Shown: positions 1 to 9,295, numbered from the stretch's first letter. The stretch is DNA of 64,000 nucleotides from Stutzerimonas stutzeri (GCF_002909485.1 NZ_PPXG01000007.1:62001-126000); one strand, 5' to 3'. Translations and numbers: made by a program. Notes: generated by a model from the sequence alone, not told the origin.

Positions 1-194
1 TGCACGGCCCCCTCAACATGGCCCCATAACCACTCGCGATCAGCGCGAACATCGATGAATACCGCCCCCATGTCGTGCAGCCGCTTGGCCTGGAAGACAT
101 TCACAGTCAGCGCCCCATCGACGTCGTCCGGTGCCTCGCCTGCGTGCGCGCCAAGTGCAACCGCGAAAAGTAGTAGAACGAGTATGCGCCGCAT
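1..194 (-). CDS. Rhodanese-domain exported protein (3' part cut by window edge)
   Basis: The 5' part of a gene that runs off the left edge. It starts at an ATG preceded by a good GAGGAGGG ribosome site. The first ~20 residues (RRILVLLLFAVALGAHAGE) form a signal peptide, followed by a segment with FIDVRADREW..GH, which is the typical early part of a rhodanese (sulfurtransferase-like) domain. The catalytic Cys loop would lie outside the window, so activity cannot be judged. It is the last gene on this side of the chemotaxis cluster. A periplasmic rhodanese-like protein is inferred; its function here is unknown. Confidence 0.7.
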   Translation of the reverse strand, partial: MRRILVLLLFAVALGAHAGEAPDDVDGALTVNVFQAKRLHDMGAVFIDVRADREWLWGHVEGAV

Positions 195-330
195 CACTGC
201 CCTCCTCGTCCCGGCCTAGGGACATGGACGCGCCTGGCAAAAGCCGGGCTGATACGGATTGGAATGAGGCGAACCTAGGAGGTTCCAGGCGTGGCGACGG
301 GAGGACGTCTACGCCGTCACGGTACAACGA

Positions 331-744
331 TCAGGGTTTCTGCCGCGACTGATGCAGTTTGCTCATCAGCTCAGCCTCGGACTGCGAAAGTCCACAGGAC
401 TGGGTTAAATCATCGACGCTGGCACCCATACCCACCAATTTGGCGGCCTGGGAGAAGGAGAAGTTGTTCGGGTCTCGCTGTTCCAGCTGAGTAAGTTTGT
501 CAGGCAGAGGCGCGACCACACGGCTCAGCTCGCGCAACTCATCACCCATGCGCAAGCTGCCTTCGAGATAGGCATCCAGACGGCTGCTTAACTCCTTTAT
601 TCGCCTGTCCCTGCTCGCATCACGCTGCTGTTGTTGTTCCACCAGCAGCCGCTGCCGCCTGAGCAGCCACAGGCAGAAACCCAGCAGCCCCAGACAGCAG
701 AATGCCAGCGCAACCAGCGATGCGACCAGCGACGCAATCAGCAT
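331..744 (-). CDS. DUF2802 membrane-anchored protein
   Basis: A 137-residue protein with one N-terminal transmembrane segment (about residues 5-28), a basic stop-transfer (LRRQR), a coiled-coil stretch rich in Gln/Glu/Arg (30-85), and a C-terminal region that looks like a small helix-turn-helix (GMGASVDDLTQSCGLSQSEAELM). This is the DUF2802 family found immediately downstream of cheW in Pseudomonas chemotaxis operons. It begins 3 bp after the cheW stop, so it is co-transcribed with cheW. No biochemical role is known to me; a link with the polar chemotaxis array or flagellum is an inference from context. Confidence 0.8.
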   Translation of the reverse strand: MLIASLVASLVALAFCCLGLLGFCLWLLRRQRLLVEQQQQRDASRDRRIKELSSRLDAYLEGSLRMGDELRELSRVVAPLPDKLTQLEQRDPNNFSFSQAAKLVGMGASVDDLTQSCGLSQSEAELMSKLHQSRQKP

Positions 745-747
745 GTA

Positions 748-1227
748 TCAGATGCTCTCAAGATCGGCCCATTCTTCTTCACTCATCATCTTGTCGAGTT
801 CGACCAGAATCAGCAGCTCGCCGTTCTTGTTGCAGACGCCCTGAATGAACTTGGCCGACTCGTCATTACCAACGTTGGGTGCTGTTTCGATCTCGGACTG
901 GCGAAGATAGACCACCTCGGCCACGCTATCGACCATGATGCCAATGACCTGACGGTCCGCCTCGATGATCACGATACGGGTGTTGTCCGACACGGAGGCA
1001 GTTTCCAGGCCGAAACGCTGGCGCGTGTCGATCACCGTCACCACGTTGCCACGCAGGTTGATGATCCCGAGCACGTAGCTGGGCGCACCCGGCACCGGCG
1101 CGATCTCGGTGTAACGCAACACCTCTTGAACCTGCATTACATTGATGCCGTACGTCTCGTTGTCCAGACGGAAAGTCACCCATTGCAGTACAGGATCTTC
1201 GGAACCCTGCGCAGACGTCATCTTCAT
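748..1227 (-). CDS. cheW: Chemotaxis coupling protein CheW
   Basis: The 159-residue scaffold that links CheA kinase to chemoreceptors. The start is the ATG of MKMTSAQGSED, preceded by AAGGTGG; an upstream in-frame extension is rejected because this start gives the usual Pseudomonas length. CheW fold signatures include LGIINLRGNVVTVID and QGVCNKNGELLILVELDK. The gene follows parP in the same direction with about 80 bp between, and DUF2802 follows after 3 bp. It is the canonical CheW of this locus; the neighbouring parP product also carries a CheW-like domain. Confidence 0.95.
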   Translation of the reverse strand: MKMTSAQGSEDPVLQWVTFRLDNETYGINVMQVQEVLRYTEIAPVPGAPSYVLGIINLRGNVVTVIDTRQRFGLETASVSDNTRIVIIEADRQVIGIMVDSVAEVVYLRQSEIETAPNVGNDESAKFIQGVCNKNGELLILVELDKMMSEEEWADLESI

Positions 1228-1310
1228 AGTCCCACCTTCTTCAGTTACCGCAATGGCGGTCGATTCTATCGCTGGGCCGCGCAACGGGCGCGACCGTCAT
1301 TTGATTGCGT

Positions 1311-2111
1311 TCAGTGCGCCCGTGGCTTCGCAGCGCCCTGCATTTGCTTGACCGCACCACTGGCAATCAGCTCGGCCAGCGCGGTCACGTCGACCAACGC
1401 GCACATGTGCTCGATTACCGTACCGGCTAGCCAGGGACGCTGGCTACGCTGCGTGCGCCACTTGACCTCGCTTGGGTCAAGGCGAATCGAGCGACTGACC
1501 TGATGCACCGCCAGCCCCCACTCATAGCCTTGAACCGATATCACGTACTGCAAGCCCTCGCGGAAATCGTCACGATAACGATCAGGCATCACCCAGCGCG
1601 CCGTGTCCAGCACCTTCAGATTGCCAGCCTGGCTCGGCAGTATGCCAAGAAACCAATCAGGCTGACCGAACAGCGGTGTCAGCTCCTGACCAGCCAGCGG
1701 ATAGATTGAGCCAAGACACACCAGCGGTACCGCAAGCGTCAATCCGGCCACATCGAACAACAGGCATTCGAATGGCTCCTCACCCCAACCCGGCTGCCCG
1801 TCAGAGTCAATCTGGACGGGCCCACTCAAAGGCTGCGGCACCATTTCCAGCTCAGTGGCTGGCTCAAGAGTAATCTCTTGCGGCTGCAACACTTCAGGCG
1901 CAACGATCGGCGGTGGCGTGGGCTGCACGATCTCCAGTCGCGGCGGCTGGCTCTTTCGAGTATCGCGCAGTTGCTCCTCGAGCACGGCAGCCTGAAACTC
2001 GTCCTGGCTGACCGAGTCAGCCAGCTCGATGGCGGCGTCCTGCAATAGCCCATCGAGATAGGATTGCAGCGCCTGTTGGGAGCGAGTTTCTGTTAGGACA
2101 GTGCGGCTCAT
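1311..2111 (-). CDS. parP: ParP-like CheW-domain protein for polar chemotaxis arrays
   Basis: A 266-residue protein (from MSRTVLTETRS; upstream in-frame codons exist and the ribosome site is weak, so the start is uncertain). It has an N-terminal helical part (QALQSYLDGLLQDA), a proline-rich linker around residues 80-105, and a C-terminal CheW-like domain beginning near FECLLFDVAGLTLAVPLV. Its place between a ParA-type ATPase and cheW matches ParP of the ParC/ParP system, known from Vibrio and Pseudomonas, in which ParP holds CheA in the array and tethers it to the pole. The assignment rests on domain layout and context. Confidence 0.78.
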   Translation of the reverse strand: MSRTVLTETRSQQALQSYLDGLLQDAAIELADSVSQDEFQAAVLEEQLRDTRKSQPPRLEIVQPTPPPIVAPEVLQPQEITLEPATELEMVPQPLSGPVQIDSDGQPGWGEEPFECLLFDVAGLTLAVPLVCLGSIYPLAGQELTPLFGQPDWFLGILPSQAGNLKVLDTARWVMPDRYRDDFREGLQYVISVQGYEWGLAVHQVSRSIRLDPSEVKWRTQRSQRPWLAGTVIEHMCALVDVTALAELIASGAVKQMQGAAKPRAH

Positions 2112-2199
2112 GGAACGAACTCGTGAAGAGAATCTGAACAGGCTATCGGCAGTGTGTACGACAAACTTGAGTCGCTGCACGCCGAGCGGTACGGTGATT

Positions 2200-2988
2200 T
2201 CACGCGACCTGCGGTGCCACTTGCGAGGCCAATAGGTGTTTGAGCAAGGCTCGATAAGCGAGCACCGCGCGGCTAGTCGGATCGAACTGGGACGGGGTCA
2301 ATCCGGCGCGGCTGGCATCACGCAGACGGGTATCTACCGGGATGAAAGCCGGCCAGAGATTCTCCACATAGCCGGCGCGCAACACTTTGAGCGTGTTCAT
2401 CGAGGCCTGGGTTCGACGGTCGAACATCGTGGGCACGATGGTGTACGGGAGCGCCTGTTTGCGTGATCGGTTGATCATCGCCAACGTGCTGACCATCCGC
2501 TCAAGGCCCTTCATTGCCAGAAATTCGGTTTGCACCGGAATGACCAGCTGCTGGCTGGCAGCCAATGCATTGACCATTAGCACGCCAAGCAACGGCGGGC
2601 TATCAATGATGGCGTAGTCGAAATCCTGCCAAAGCTGCGACAGGCTCTTGGCAATGACCAGGCCCAGGCCGCTCTGACCGGGGGATTGACGCTCCAGCGT
2701 CGCTAGCACCGTGCTCGACGGCATCAGCGAAATACGCTCGTGACTGGTGGCGAGCAGCAACTGCCAGGGCAGACCGTCAGGCACGGTCCCCTGGTGCTGA
2801 AACAGGTCGAAAACGCTGTGGTCGAGATTGTCAGGGTCGTGACCGAAATAGCTGGTCATCGAGCCATGCGGATCCAGATCCAGCACCACCACGCGCTTGC
2901 CGGCGTCGGCCAGCAACCCCGCTAGCGCGATCGACGTAGTGGTCTTGCCCACCCCACCCTTTTGATTGGCTACTGCCCAGACTCTCAT
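2200..2988 (-). CDS. parC: ParA-family ATPase ParC (chemotaxis array positioning)
   Basis: A 262-residue MinD/ParA-type ATPase with the deviant Walker A motif KGGVGKTT at residues 10-17, Walker A' region VVVLDLDPHGS, and Walker B-like YAIIDSPPLLG. Lacking a parB neighbour and lying between motD and the ParP-like gene, it fits ParC, which recruits chemotaxis arrays to cell poles, rather than chromosome or plasmid partition. The start ATG has GGTGGAAG upstream. It is separated from motD by about 87 bp and from parP by about 88 bp, probably one transcript. Confidence 0.85.
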   Translation of the reverse strand: MRVWAVANQKGGVGKTTTSIALAGLLADAGKRVVVLDLDPHGSMTSYFGHDPDNLDHSVFDLFQHQGTVPDGLPWQLLLATSHERISLMPSSTVLATLERQSPGQSGLGLVIAKSLSQLWQDFDYAIIDSPPLLGVLMVNALAASQQLVIPVQTEFLAMKGLERMVSTLAMINRSRKQALPYTIVPTMFDRRTQASMNTLKVLRAGYVENLWPAFIPVDTRLRDASRAGLTPSQFDPTSRAVLAYRALLKHLLASQVAPQVA

Positions 2989-3075
2989 GCTCTTCCACCC
3001 GGCTCGATGCTGACCGGCACTGCATCACCCAAAACAGGTAATGCGACGGTGTTTTGACGATTGCGCCCTAAAGCG

Positions 3076-3915
3076 CTACATAGCTCGGGGTGGTGCAGAT
3101 TGTGTGCCAGCCCGACGCAGCGCATCGTCAGGGCGTGCGTTGCTGCTGCCCACCCCAGAGACACTGCGGCGCACATCGAGATTACGCGACACCACCAGAA
3201 TTACCCGACGATTGCGCGCGCGTCCCTCGGCAGTCGAATTATCGGCCACCGGCTGAAACTCACCGTAGCCAACCGCAGCCAGCCTGGAAGGATTTACGCC
3301 CTGTGCCGCCAGCATCCGCACGACACTGCCAGCGCGAGCTGCGGAAAGCTCCCAGTTGGTCGGAAACTTGTCGGTACTGATCGGCAAATTGTCGGTAAAC
3401 CCTTCAACGTGGATGGGGTTATCAAAAGGAGCCAGGATTCCGGCGACCTTGTCTATCAGCAGGAACGCCTGGTCATTGGGCAACGCATCGCCGCTGGGGA
3501 AAAGCAAACTGGAGTTGAGTTCGATCTCAATCCACAACTCGTTGCCCCGAACTGTCAGCTGCTCGTTGGCGATAAGCTCGCCAAAGGTTTCGCGCATGCT
3601 CTGGGCGATAAGCTCAAGCGGGTCGAGGGTCGGATTTCCTGGCGTTGACTGGCCTGACGGATCATCGACCAGCGAAACGTCCGGCTCGGTGGTCCGCGGT
3701 CGCTCTTCCCCAATAGGAATGGGCTTGACCGAGCGATCCGCTTGACTGAAGACACCGACCAACGAGTCGGACAGGATCTTGTACTTGCCTTCGTTGACCG
3801 AGGATATCGAGTACATCACCACGAAGAACGCGAACAGCAACGTAATGAAATCGGCGTACGACACCAGCCAACGCTCGTGATTCTCGTGCTCTTCCGGCGG
3901 TCTGCGTCTGGCCAT
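3076..3915 (-). CDS. motD: Flagellar stator protein MotD (MotB family)
   Basis: A 279-residue MotB-type stator subunit. One transmembrane helix near residues 17-38 contains the proton-binding Asp in YADFITLLFAFF (D22). The C-terminal OmpA-like peptidoglycan-binding domain shows VEGFTDNLPI and the NRRVILVV end. With motC just upstream (4-bp gap) it forms the second stator set typical of Pseudomonas, separate from MotAB, which is used for swarming in P. aeruginosa. The basic tail beyond the OmpA domain is of low complexity. Confidence 0.94.
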   Translation of the reverse strand: MARRRPPEEHENHERWLVSYADFITLLFAFFVVMYSISSVNEGKYKILSDSLVGVFSQADRSVKPIPIGEERPRTTEPDVSLVDDPSGQSTPGNPTLDPLELIAQSMRETFGELIANEQLTVRGNELWIEIELNSSLLFPSGDALPNDQAFLLIDKVAGILAPFDNPIHVEGFTDNLPISTDKFPTNWELSAARAGSVVRMLAAQGVNPSRLAAVGYGEFQPVADNSTAEGRARNRRVILVVSRNLDVRRSVSGVGSSNARPDDALRRAGTQSAPPRAM

Positions 3916-3919
3916 GGGG

Positions 3920-4660
3920 TCAGTCCATGAAGCCTTGCAGCTTCATCTCGATGGAGCGCGGATTCTCACCTTCAGCAATCGACAGCACGCCCTCCAGCAG
4001 CATTTCACGGTAAGCCGTCTGCCGCTGTACGACGCTCTTGAGCTTGTTGCCGACCGGCAACACCAACAGGTTAGCCAGAGCAACACCATAGATCGTGGCA
4101 ACGAATGCAACGGCGATGCCGCTACCGAGTTGGCTCGGGTCGGCCAAATTGCCCATCACGTGAATCAACCCCATCACCGCCCCGATGATGCCGATCGTCG
4201 GCGAATAGCCCCCCATGGCGTCGTACACCTTGGCGGCACGCAGATCACGACTTTCCTGGGTATAGAGATCGACCTCGAGAATGCTGCGAATAACCTCAGG
4301 CTCGGCGCCATCGACCAACAGCTGCAAACCCTTACGCGCGTAGGGGTCAGGCTCCGTCTCGGCGACCGGCTCGAGGCCGAGCAGACCCTCCTTACGGGCC
4401 GTGTTGCTCCACGCGGTGACCAGGAGGATGCCACGACCAAGATCGATGCGCGGCGGAAAGAAGATCCAGCGACCGATACTCATGGCACGCATGAATACGG
4501 CAATGGGCGTCTGCAACAATACGGCGCCCATGGTACCGCCAAGCACGATAAGTGCGGCCGGCCCGTTGAGCAATGCCGAGATATGGCCACCCTCGAGAAA
4601 GTTACCCCCGACGATGGCAACGAACGCCAGCAACAGCCCGATAAGGCTGAGCACATCCAT
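3920..4660 (-). CDS. motC: Flagellar stator protein MotC (MotA family)
   Basis: A 246-residue MotA/ExbB-type stator subunit with four hydrophobic segments ([19 protein letters not shown] at the N-terminus; IVLGGTMGAVLLQTPIAV; the two C-terminal helices near GIIGAVMGLIHVM and VAFVATIYGVALANLLVLPV). An in-frame ATG nine bases upstream exists, but the ATG at 4660 gives the usual length, has GAGG at a workable spacing, and overlaps the cheB stop as TGATG, which indicates translational coupling. It pairs with motD downstream. Confidence 0.93.
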   Translation of the reverse strand: MDVLSLIGLLLAFVAIVGGNFLEGGHISALLNGPAALIVLGGTMGAVLLQTPIAVFMRAMSIGRWIFFPPRIDLGRGILLVTAWSNTARKEGLLGLEPVAETEPDPYARKGLQLLVDGAEPEVIRSILEVDLYTQESRDLRAAKVYDAMGGYSPTIGIIGAVMGLIHVMGNLADPSQLGSGIAVAFVATIYGVALANLLVLPVGNKLKSVVQRQTAYREMLLEGVLSIAEGENPRSIEMKLQGFMD

Positions 4661-5775
4661 CAGATACATGCCTCGGCAATATGGCGACCGATATCGTCAA
4701 GGCCGTAGACCGCGTCGCTGAGATTGGCCTTGACTATGGCCATCGGCATTCCGTAAATCACGCAGCTGGCTTCATCCTGGGCCCACACCTGGCTACCGCT
4801 CTGCTTGAGCAAGCGTGCGCCTTCGCGCCCGTCTGCGCCCATGCCGGTGAGGACAACCGCAAGCACCTTGTCCTGGAAGGACTTGGCCGCCGAGCCAAAC
4901 GTGACATCAACACAAGGCTTGTAGTTGAGGCGATCGTCACCCGGCAGAATGCGCACTGCGCCGCGGCCATCGATCATCATCTGCTTGCCGCCTGGAGCCA
5001 GCAATGCGAGCCCTGGACGCAGCACGTCACCGTCTTCGGCCTCCTTGACGCGGATACGGCAGAGTTTATCCAGGCGGTCAGCGAATGCCTTGGTAAAAGC
5101 CGCAGGCATGTGCTGAATGAGCACGATCGGTGCAGGAAAGTTTGCCGGCAGTTGAGTGAGCACCCGCTGCAGGGCAACCGGCCCACCAGTGGATGTCCCT
5201 ATGGCCACCAGTTTATAGGCCTTGCGCTTGGGCGCGGGCGAGCGAGCGGCAGGTGCAGCCGGGGCCGGCGACGCAGTGCCGGTCCGACCTGTAGTCGTAG
5301 ACGGCGTAGCGGTAGTGCCACGGGGCGAGACAGGCGGTGCGCTGGTTGTCGAAGTGGAGAACGTGCTGTAGCGCCGGTTGCTGCGCGACACGGTATGCAC
5401 CTTTTCGCACAGCAGCTGCTTGACCTTGTCCGGATTACGCGAGATGTCTTCGAAGTTCTTCGGCAGATAATCCACCGCGCCTGCATCCAACGCATCAAGG
5501 GTAACCCGCGCGCCCTCATGGGTCAGCGAGGAGAACATCAGTACCGGCGTCGGGCAGCGCTGCATGATCTGCCGCACCGCGGTAATGCCATCCATCATGG
5601 GCATCTCATAGTCCATGGTGATGACGTCAGGTTTCAGCGCCAATACCTGATCAATGGCCTCGCGCCCGTTGGTGGCGGTACCGACAACCTGGATATTGGA
5701 ATCAGAGGAAAGAATTTCCGAGACGCGCCGGCGGAAAAAACCGGAATCGTCGACGACCAGGACCTTGACTGCCAT
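4660..5775 (-). CDS. cheB: Chemoreceptor glutamate methylesterase CheB
   Basis: A 371-residue response regulator-methylesterase that removes methyl groups from chemoreceptors during adaptation. The receiver domain (1-125) has acidic residues VVDD and the phospho-acceptor in [12 protein letters not shown] (D55). A Ser/Thr/Pro/Ala-rich linker (about 135-185) precedes the catalytic domain with GTSTGGP (Ser nucleophile), [16 protein letters not shown] (His) and LTGMGADG (Asp). It lies between cheA and motC. A cheR partner is not present in the window. Confidence 0.95.
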   Translation of the reverse strand: MAVKVLVVDDSGFFRRRVSEILSSDSNIQVVGTATNGREAIDQVLALKPDVITMDYEMPMMDGITAVRQIMQRCPTPVLMFSSLTHEGARVTLDALDAGAVDYLPKNFEDISRNPDKVKQLLCEKVHTVSRSNRRYSTFSTSTTSAPPVSPRGTTATPSTTTGRTGTASPAPAAPAARSPAPKRKAYKLVAIGTSTGGPVALQRVLTQLPANFPAPIVLIQHMPAAFTKAFADRLDKLCRIRVKEAEDGDVLRPGLALLAPGGKQMMIDGRGAVRILPGDDRLNYKPCVDVTFGSAAKSFQDKVLAVVLTGMGADGREGARLLKQSGSQVWAQDEASCVIYGMPMAIVKANLSDAVYGLDDIGRHIAEACI

Positions 5776-5828
5776 ACATCACTCCTAGCGGTAGCGCGCC
5801 CATCCACGGGCAGCGCTACCTGACTGAA

Positions 5829-8018
5829 TCAAATCCTGCGTGCGTACCGCTTTAGCATGCTAGGGACATCGAGAATCAGAGCGATACGGCCATCACCGGT
5901 GATGGTCGCGCCGGACATTCCAGGCGTGCCTTGCAGCATTTTGCCCAGCGGCTTGATAACCACTTCTTCCTGCCCGACCAACTGGTCGACGACAAAACCG
6001 ATGCTCTGGTTGCCGACACTGAGGATCACGACGTGGCCCTCTCGCTGCTCATCCTGAGCCGCATCCTGAATCAGCCATCGCTTGAGATAGAAAAGTGGCA
6101 GCGCCTTGTCGCGGACGATCACCACTTCCTGCCCATCAACCACGTTAGTACGCGAAAGATCGAGATGGAAGATCTCGTTGACGTTAACCAGCGGAAACGC
6201 GAACGCCTGGTTGCCGAGCATGACCATCAGGGTCGGCATGATCGCCAGCGTCAGCGGCACCTTGATCACCACCCTCGAACCCTGCCCCTTGGTCGAGAAC
6301 ACGTTGACCGTGCCGTTGAGCTGGGAAATCTTGGTCTTGACCACGTCCATGCCGACACCGCGGCCAGACACATCGGAAATCTCGGTCTTGGTCGAAAAAC
6401 CGGGTGCGAAGATCAGGTTGTAGCATTCCAGATCACTCAGCCGGTCTGCCGCATCCTTCTCCAGCATGCCTTTTTCGACGGCTTTGGCACGCAGGACATT
6501 CGCATCCATACCCTTGCCGTCATCGCTGATGATCAACAGGATATGGTCGCCTTCCTGCTCGGCAGACAAAACCACTCGCCCGGTGCGGGACTTGCCAGCC
6601 GCCTCGCGCTCTTCCGGCATCTCGATTCCGTGGTCAACCGCATTGCGCACCAAGTGCACCAACGGGTCGGCCAACGCTTCGACGAGGTTCTTGTCCAGAT
6701 CGGTCTCTTCACCGACCAGCTCAAGATTGATCTCTTTCTTCAGGCTGCGCGCCAGATCGCGCACTAGCCGCGGGAACCGGCCGAATACTTTCTTGATCGG
6801 CTGCATGCGGGTTTTCATCACCGCGCTCTGCAGGTCGGCCGTCACTACGTCGAGGTTGGAAACGGCCTTGGCCATCGCTTCATCACCACTGTTGGAGCCC
6901 AAGCGCACTAGGCGATTGCGCACCAGCACCAGCTCGCCAACCATGTTCATGATTTCGTCGAGGCGCGCGGTATCAACTCGTACCGTAGTTTCAGCCTCCG
7001 ACGGAGGCTTCTCGGCCGGCGCAGGCGCAACTGGCTTGCTCACCGCCGCAGCAGCAGCGGGTTTGGCTGGGGCGACGGGTTTAGCGGGTGCAGCCTTGGC
7101 CGGCACCGCCTTGATGGGCTCGACGACAGGTGGCGTGTCGGCGGCGCTAGCAGCTTCGAACTTGCCCTTGCCGTGCAGTTGGTCAAGCAGCGCTTCGAAT
7201 TCATCGTCGGTAATTTCATCGCTGGCGCTGGTGCCAGCCTTCGCTGCAGCTGGCTGAGCGACCGTCTCGGCTGGAGCCGAAGAGGTTTCTGTCGTGGCTG
7301 GTTCGAATTTGCCTTTGCCATGCAGCTGGTCCAGCAATGCTTCGAACTCGTCGTCGGTAATTTCGTCACCGACGGGGGCAGCGGCCACTTCGGCCTCGGG
7401 GGTCGGCGCCGCGCCTGCAGCGATGGCGAACTGGCCTTTGCCATGCAATTGATCGAGCAGCGACTCAAATTCGTCGTCAGTGATCTCATCGGACGCAGCA
7501 GTTGCCTCGACTTTGTCTGCAGGCGAATCGATGGCCTCGAGAAACTGTTCGAAATCCGCTTCAGCGGCATCCGCTTCCACGTCGGCGGCGGACTGCGGCT
7601 CGGCTGTAGCTACAACTTCGTCAGCCGAAGCGGGCTCTGCCAGACGCGCCAGTGCTGCCAGCAGCTCTGGGGTTGCCGGCGTCACCACGGTCCGCTCGCG
7701 AACCTGGCTGAACATCGCGTTCACCGAATCGAGCGCCTGCAGAACGACGTCCATCAATTCGGAATCGACGCGACGCTCACCCTTGCGAAGAATGTCGAAG
7801 ACGTTTTCGGCGATATGGCAGCACTCAACCAGCTCATGAAGCTGAAGGAATCCTGCGCCGCCCTTGACCGTATGGAACCCGCGAAAAATCGCATTGAGCA
7901 ACGCTGTATCATCGGGGCTGCTTTCCAGCTCCACGAGTTGCTCGGACAATAGTTCGAGAATCTCGCCGGCCTCTACCAGGAAGTCCTGGAGGATTTCTTC
8001 ATCGGCGTCGAAGCTCAT
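5829..8018 (-). CDS. cheA: Chemotaxis histidine kinase CheA
   Basis: A 729-residue CheA starting at MSFDADEEIL (ATG with AGGGG eight bases upstream; the upstream in-frame GTG is not used). Order: Hpt/P1 domain with FRGFHTVKGG (phospho-His49); a long Ala/Pro/Glu-rich linker (about 115-345) in place of a recognisable P2; dimerisation and ATPase domains with HLVRNAVDHGI (N box), DDGKGMD (G1) and GRGVGMDVVK (G2); and a C-terminal CheW-like domain (PTLMVMLGNQAFAFPL onward). The linker holds three near-identical 21-residue repeats listed separately. It phosphorylates CheY and CheB. It ends 53 bp before cheB. Confidence 0.96.
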   Translation of the reverse strand: MSFDADEEILQDFLVEAGEILELLSEQLVELESSPDDTALLNAIFRGFHTVKGGAGFLQLHELVECCHIAENVFDILRKGERRVDSELMDVVLQALDSVNAMFSQVRERTVVTPATPELLAALARLAEPASADEVVATAEPQSAADVEADAAEADFEQFLEAIDSPADKVEATAASDEITDDEFESLLDQLHGKGQFAIAAGAAPTPEAEVAAAPVGDEITDDEFEALLDQLHGKGKFEPATTETSSAPAETVAQPAAAKAGTSASDEITDDEFEALLDQLHGKGKFEAASAADTPPVVEPIKAVPAKAAPAKPVAPAKPAAAAAVSKPVAPAPAEKPPSEAETTVRVDTARLDEIMNMVGELVLVRNRLVRLGSNSGDEAMAKAVSNLDVVTADLQSAVMKTRMQPIKKVFGRFPRLVRDLARSLKKEINLELVGEETDLDKNLVEALADPLVHLVRNAVDHGIEMPEEREAAGKSRTGRVVLSAEQEGDHILLIISDDGKGMDANVLRAKAVEKGMLEKDAADRLSDLECYNLIFAPGFSTKTEISDVSGRGVGMDVVKTKISQLNGTVNVFSTKGQGSRVVIKVPLTLAIMPTLMVMLGNQAFAFPLVNVNEIFHLDLSRTNVVDGQEVVIVRDKALPLFYLKRWLIQDAAQDEQREGHVVILSVGNQSIGFVVDQLVGQEEVVIKPLGKMLQGTPGMSGATITGDGRIALILDVPSMLKRYARRI
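7158..7490 (-). repeat. Three DEITDDEFEALLDQLHGKGKF repeats in the CheA linker
   Basis: Residues 177-197, 218-238 and 267-287 of CheA are near copies of DEITDDEF-x-x-LLDQLHGKG-x-F (bases 7428-7490, 7305-7367 and 7158-7220). They are spaced 41 and 49 residues apart with low-complexity Ala/Pro/Thr sequence between. A weaker fourth relative (EADFEQFLEAID, about 153-164) precedes them. Each is an acidic amphipathic helix followed by a small basic tail, typical of docking motifs. Vibrio CheA carries a linker region (LID) that binds ParP; equating these repeats with that region is my inference. Confidence 0.85.
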
Positions 8019-8029
8019 ATTCACATCCC

Positions 8030-8824
8030 CTAAAAGCCCAGGCTCGAAAGCAGATCGTCGACATCGTCCTGCCCGGATACGACATCCTCACGTATATCGG
8101 CATGCATCTGCGGACCTTCACCTTTGGAAGGCTCTTTTTCTTGTTTTTTCTGTTCCTGCTCGGCGCGCATCGCGTCGCGGTCGTGCTGAATGCCGGCCAC
8201 GCGATCGACCTGCCCCGCCATCAGGACGAGATTGAGCAGGTTGCTTTCGAGTTCGGTGACAAGCCGAGTCACGCGCTTGATCACCTGCCCGGTCAGGTCT
8301 TGGAAGTCCTGAGCCAACATGATCTCACTGAGATTTTGCGATAGTTGGCTGCCATCGTTCATGCTGCGCTGGAGATACACATCGATGCGCTTGACCAGAT
8401 CGCGGAACTGCTCAGCACTCATTTCGCGACGCATGAAGCGCTGCCAATCGGCCGTGAGGCTCTGAGCTTCATAACTCACGTAATTCACCAATGGCGCCGA
8501 CTCTTCCACCAGGTCCATGGTGCGGTTGGCCGCTTTCTCGGTCATCTCCACCACATAGGACAGACGATCGGTCGCGTCGGTAATCGGTGACGGATCGCCG
8601 CCGGTAGCGCAGGTATCCATCTCGAGCTTGACGATGGCGTTGTGCAGCTCGCGGGTGAGCTTGCCAACTTCTAGGTAGAGCCCATGATTGCGGGCCTGAT
8701 TAAGCTCATTGAACATCTGCGTCGCTTCATCGAAGCGACCTTGCTGCAGGCTTTCAATCAGTTGGGGTGCATGCGCCTTCAGAGTCGCTTCGAACTCTGC
8801 CAGGGTTTGGTCTGCTTGCGTCAT
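8030..8824 (-). CDS. cheZ: CheY phosphatase CheZ
   Basis: A 264-residue, mostly helical protein that speeds CheY-P dephosphorylation. The catalytic segment LAQDFQDLTGQVIKRV, with its key Gln, sits near residue 160. A charged linker rich in Glu/Lys/Gln (about 215-240) leads to the C-terminal CheY-binding peptide DVDDLLSSLGF. It lies between cheY and cheA, 12 bp upstream of the cheA start in the operon. Confidence 0.94.
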   Translation of the reverse strand: MTQADQTLAEFEATLKAHAPQLIESLQQGRFDEATQMFNELNQARNHGLYLEVGKLTRELHNAIVKLEMDTCATGGDPSPITDATDRLSYVVEMTEKAANRTMDLVEESAPLVNYVSYEAQSLTADWQRFMRREMSAEQFRDLVKRIDVYLQRSMNDGSQLSQNLSEIMLAQDFQDLTGQVIKRVTRLVTELESNLLNLVLMAGQVDRVAGIQHDRDAMRAEQEQKKQEKEPSKGEGPQMHADIREDVVSGQDDVDDLLSSLGF

Positions 8825-8847
8825 AGTGCCCTCGCGGCGTTGCTGCT

Positions 8848-9222
8848 TCAGCCGTTGACGCGCTCGAAGATCTTTTCGATCTTCTCCTTGAGCACCTGGG
8901 CAGTGAAAGGCTTGACCACATAGCCATTAACCCCGGCCTGTGCCGCTTCGATGATCTGATCGCGTTTCGCTTCGGCAGTCACCATCAGCACCGGCAGGTT
9001 CTTGAGGCGCTCATCGGCGCGCACGGTGCGCAGCAGATCGATACCGCTCATGCCAGGCATGTTCCAGTCGGTGACGAGGAAGTCGAAGCTGCCACTCTTG
9101 AGCATTGGCAGCGCAGTAGTACCGTCATCCGCCTCGGCGGTGTTGGTGAACCCCAAGTCACGCAGGAGGTTCTTGATGATTCGTCTCATCGTCGAGAAGT
9201 CATCGACGATGAGGATTTTCAT
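8848..9222 (-). CDS. cheY: Chemotaxis response regulator CheY
   Basis: A 124-residue single-domain receiver starting [14 protein letters not shown], the standard Pseudomonas CheY length; a longer TTG-initiated reading is rejected. Conserved sites are DD (residues 7-8), phospho-acceptor D52 in [18 protein letters not shown] (Thr switch) and VKPF (Lys). CheY-P binds FliM, whose N-terminal EIDALL peptide is encoded in this window. The Shine-Dalgarno sequence is weak. cheY is followed after 23 bp by cheZ. Confidence 0.96.
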   Translation of the reverse strand: MKILIVDDFSTMRRIIKNLLRDLGFTNTAEADDGTTALPMLKSGSFDFLVTDWNMPGMSGIDLLRTVRADERLKNLPVLMVTAEAKRDQIIEAAQAGVNGYVVKPFTAQVLKEKIEKIFERVNG

Positions 9223-9295
9223 GTTCTTGTCCAAGTCGACCTCCGTAAGTCCCAAAATGCCTCAGCAACCGAGCACGTCATACCGCAAACAATCG

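Noticed and set aside
2200..2988. Chromosome or plasmid partition system (ParA)
   Set aside because: There is no parB or parS-like repeat nearby and the gene sits between motD and a CheW-domain gene, which fits ParC of chemotaxis.
7158..7490. Spaced repeats in cheA as a CRISPR or minisatellite
   Set aside because: The repeats are in frame, conserved at protein more than DNA level, and unevenly spaced inside a kinase gene.
9223..9295. Sigma-54 or sigma-28 promoter for cheY
   Set aside because: AGCAACCGAGCACG looks partly like an inverted sigma-54 site, but the -24 half fails; no GCCGATAA-type sigma-28 element is present.
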